Assembly: GCF_047219225.1 (NCBI RefSeq)
Contig: NZ_CP178208.1
Coordinates: forward strand, 3,353,764-3,417,763
Direction: 5' to 3'
Length of the DNA: 64,000 nucleotides
Source of the DNA: IMCC45349 sp047219225
GTDB lineage: Bacteria; Bacteroidota; Bacteroidia; Flavobacteriales; Flavobacteriaceae
The translations under genes were made by a program, and so were the position numbers. Positions 62,791 through 64,000 of the stretch are shown here, one piece after another. The notes beneath the pieces are model-generated. The model was not told the DNA's origin, ran no database searches, and worked only from the letters and a program-made list of their open reading frames with translations. Within the stretch, counting starts at the first letter, position 1. Each line of letters starts with the position of its first letter.

Positions 62791-63405
62791 TTGGAAATTA
62801 AAGACACATACAAGACTATTGAGCATGCTTCTGAAGAAGTACTTTTTAAAGATAAAAACAGTAAGTTTTTTGGCTATGCTTTCCATGTCACCAATGAAGC
62901 ACAGGTAAAAGAACATATAGAAGACCTAAAAAAGCAACACCATTCTGCAAGACATTGGTGCTATGCATATCAAATAGGTACTGAGCGTATTTCTTATCGT
63001 GCTAATGACGATGGTGAACCAAGTAATAGTGCTGGACAACCTATTTATGGACAAATTCAATCGTTTGACCTTACTAACGTGCTTGTTGTTGTGGTTAGAT
63101 ACTTTGGAGGTGTTAAACTTGGTGTGGCTGGTTTAATAAACGCATATAGAACTGGAGCTCAAATGGCGTTAGAAGCGTCAAAAATTGTAGAGAAGACAAT
63201 AAATATTGATTACTTAATTCGTTTTGACTATAAAAACATGAACAAAGTAATGAGAGTGATTAAAGAAAAGCAATTAAAAATTGTAAATCAGACACTAGAA
63301 TTAGATTGTCAAATTCAAATTTCGGTTCGAAAAAAAGATTCTGAAACCATTTTCAATATTTTCAATAATCTCTACGAAGTTTCAATAAAAAATTTCAACG
63401 ATTAA
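62791..63405 (+). CDS. yigZ: YigZ/IMPACT-family protein (TTG start)
   Basis: A 204-aa protein of the YigZ family, related to eukaryotic IMPACT and possibly linked to ribosome or translation control. Motifs are HHSARHWCYAYQIG, SNSAGQPIYGQIQ and VVVRYFGGVKLGVAGLINAYRTG. It begins at a TTG one base after the HAD stop, with no ATG nearby and a start position that fits the family. Its stop overlaps the convergent thioesterase stop by four bases (TTAA). Confidence 0.9.
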   Translation: MEIKDTYKTIEHASEEVLFKDKNSKFFGYAFHVTNEAQVKEHIEDLKKQHHSARHWCYAYQIGTERISYRANDDGEPSNSAGQPIYGQIQSFDLTNVLVVVVRYFGGVKLGVAGLINAYRTGAQMALEASKIVEKTINIDYLIRFDYKNMNKVMRVIKEKQLKIVNQTLELDCQIQISVRKKDSETIFNIFNNLYEVSIKNFND

Positions 63406-63800
63406 TCCTGCAGTTTATCTAATAAATATTTTGGACAACGCATTGGTCTGTTCGTTTTCATATCAATAAAAGCCAAAACTGTATTTCCAAAAGTTAAAAC
63501 CTCTCCATTTTGATTTGTAATTTCATAATTAAACTCAATCGAAGCGGTTGGCATTTTTACAAGTTGAGTTTTTACTTTTATTAAATCATCATAACATGCT
63601 GATTTTTTGAAATTTACATTCAAAGATATTACAGGTAACATCACCCCTTCTTCTTCCATCTTTTTATAAGACACTCCATAATCTCTTAACCACTCAATTC
63701 TCCCAATTTCAAAATATTGCGCATAATTACCATGATATACTACACCCATTTGGTCTGTTTCACCATATCTTACCCTAATCTCAACTTCGCTACATTTCAT
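63402..63800 (-). CDS. YbgC-type acyl-CoA thioesterase
   Basis: A 132-aa hotdog thioesterase with the signature RVRYGETDQMGVVYHGNYAQYFEIGR, catalytic Asp in ETDQMG. Likely hydrolyses acyl-CoA or acyl-ACP. It is convergent with yigZ and read away from the right-hand window end. Family members in flavobacteria often lie beside dnaA, but dnaA is not seen here. Confidence 0.92.
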   Translation of the reverse strand: MKCSEVEIRVRYGETDQMGVVYHGNYAQYFEIGRIEWLRDYGVSYKKMEEEGVMLPVISLNVNFKKSACYDDLIKVKTQLVKMPTASIEFNYEITNQNGEVLTFGNTVLAFIDMKTNRPMRCPKYLLDKLQD

Positions 63801-64000
63801 CTATAAAATTTGAAGAATTAATATTTTTTTTTGTACTTTCAACGAGATTTAAACATGGGAAAAAAAAACTAAAAATTCAATAGTTTTCAATTTTTTTTTT
63901 TAGAATTTTGTTCACATATTTGTCTTGTAAAACAACAACAGCAGAAAAGCCAAATTTCTGTGTTTTTTATAACTAACTAACTTAAAATTTAACATTAGAT
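63801..64000. other. 200-base non-coding right end of window
   Basis: No gene recognised. It contains a minimal open frame of five codons (ATG at 63855, TAA at 63870) with an A-run, a 9-base TTGTTCACA similar to a DnaA box, and long T-runs. The next gene starts beyond the window. Promoter function is likely but not shown by an exact consensus. Confidence 0.5.

Overview
The window reads as chromosomal DNA from a marine-type member of the Flavobacteriaceae (Bacteroidota). The DNA is strongly A+T-rich. Several large secreted proteins end in a type IX secretion (Por) sorting domain, and a PorD-like (DUF4835) gene is present. The neighbourhood bamD-rpoZ-coaBC-porD-recN is a flavobacterial arrangement. 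Many intergenic regions carry the Bacteroidota -7 promoter box TAnnTTTG, and several genes use TTG starts. No rRNA, tRNA, CRISPR array, insertion sequence or integrated phage was recognised. This looks like core genome with a few accessory surface-protein genes.

Layout. 1-6.4 kb: a truncated FG-GAP/VCBS surface protein directly behind glyA, then fahA, a long RluA-type pseudouridine synthase, ytxJ and a secreted tail-collar-domain protein. 6.5-10.5 kb: clpB, then a TetR regulator and a hotdog thioesterase sharing two near-identical palindromic operators. 10.5-17 kb: an outer-membrane barrel protein, deoC-deoD, a secreted histidine phosphatase, a lipoprotein, smpB and a DUF5686 protein. 17-26.8 kb: pcm, then a plus-strand run (Gfo/Idh oxidoreductase, 3-hydroxyacyl-CoA dehydrogenase, DUF1015, YggS, exonuclease/GIY-YIG protein, DUF3857, voltage-gated-type K+ channel, miaA). 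26.8-31.8 kb: minus-strand response regulator and sensor kinase, coaE, a YbbR-like protein and a glycosyltransferase. 31.9-39.9 kb: four large minus-strand secreted proteins with sorting domains, including two tandem 571-aa FG-GAP/UnbV paralogues of the truncated gene at the left edge. 40-48.5 kb: fabI, recN, porD, coaBC, rpoZ, bamD, an inward-rectifier-type K+ channel, dapA and a small DUF gene. 48.5-53.5 kb: a 5'-nucleotidase split into two genes, a DoxX protein, an unknown membrane protein and ligA. 53.5-59 kb: a GH20 hexosaminidase / cutC / GH2 beta-mannosidase operon that suggests glycan-core degradation. 59-64 kb: prmC, a GNAT acetyltransferase, a LEA-type lipoprotein, a frame-broken small membrane gene, ribD, a HAD phosphatase, a YigZ-family protein and a YbgC-type thioesterase.

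I did not find a clear new defence or mobile system. The observations most worth checking are: (i) the TetR operator pair; (ii) an exonuclease gene whose only sensible start is ATT; (iii) a small membrane gene broken by one base in an 8-T run; (iv) several promoters embedded in inverted repeats, or placed so close to the ATG that leaderless mRNAs are predicted; and (v) hairpins directly before the starts of the collar-domain and DoxX genes. Several gene starts given here differ from the longest open frame and the reasons are stated in each entry.
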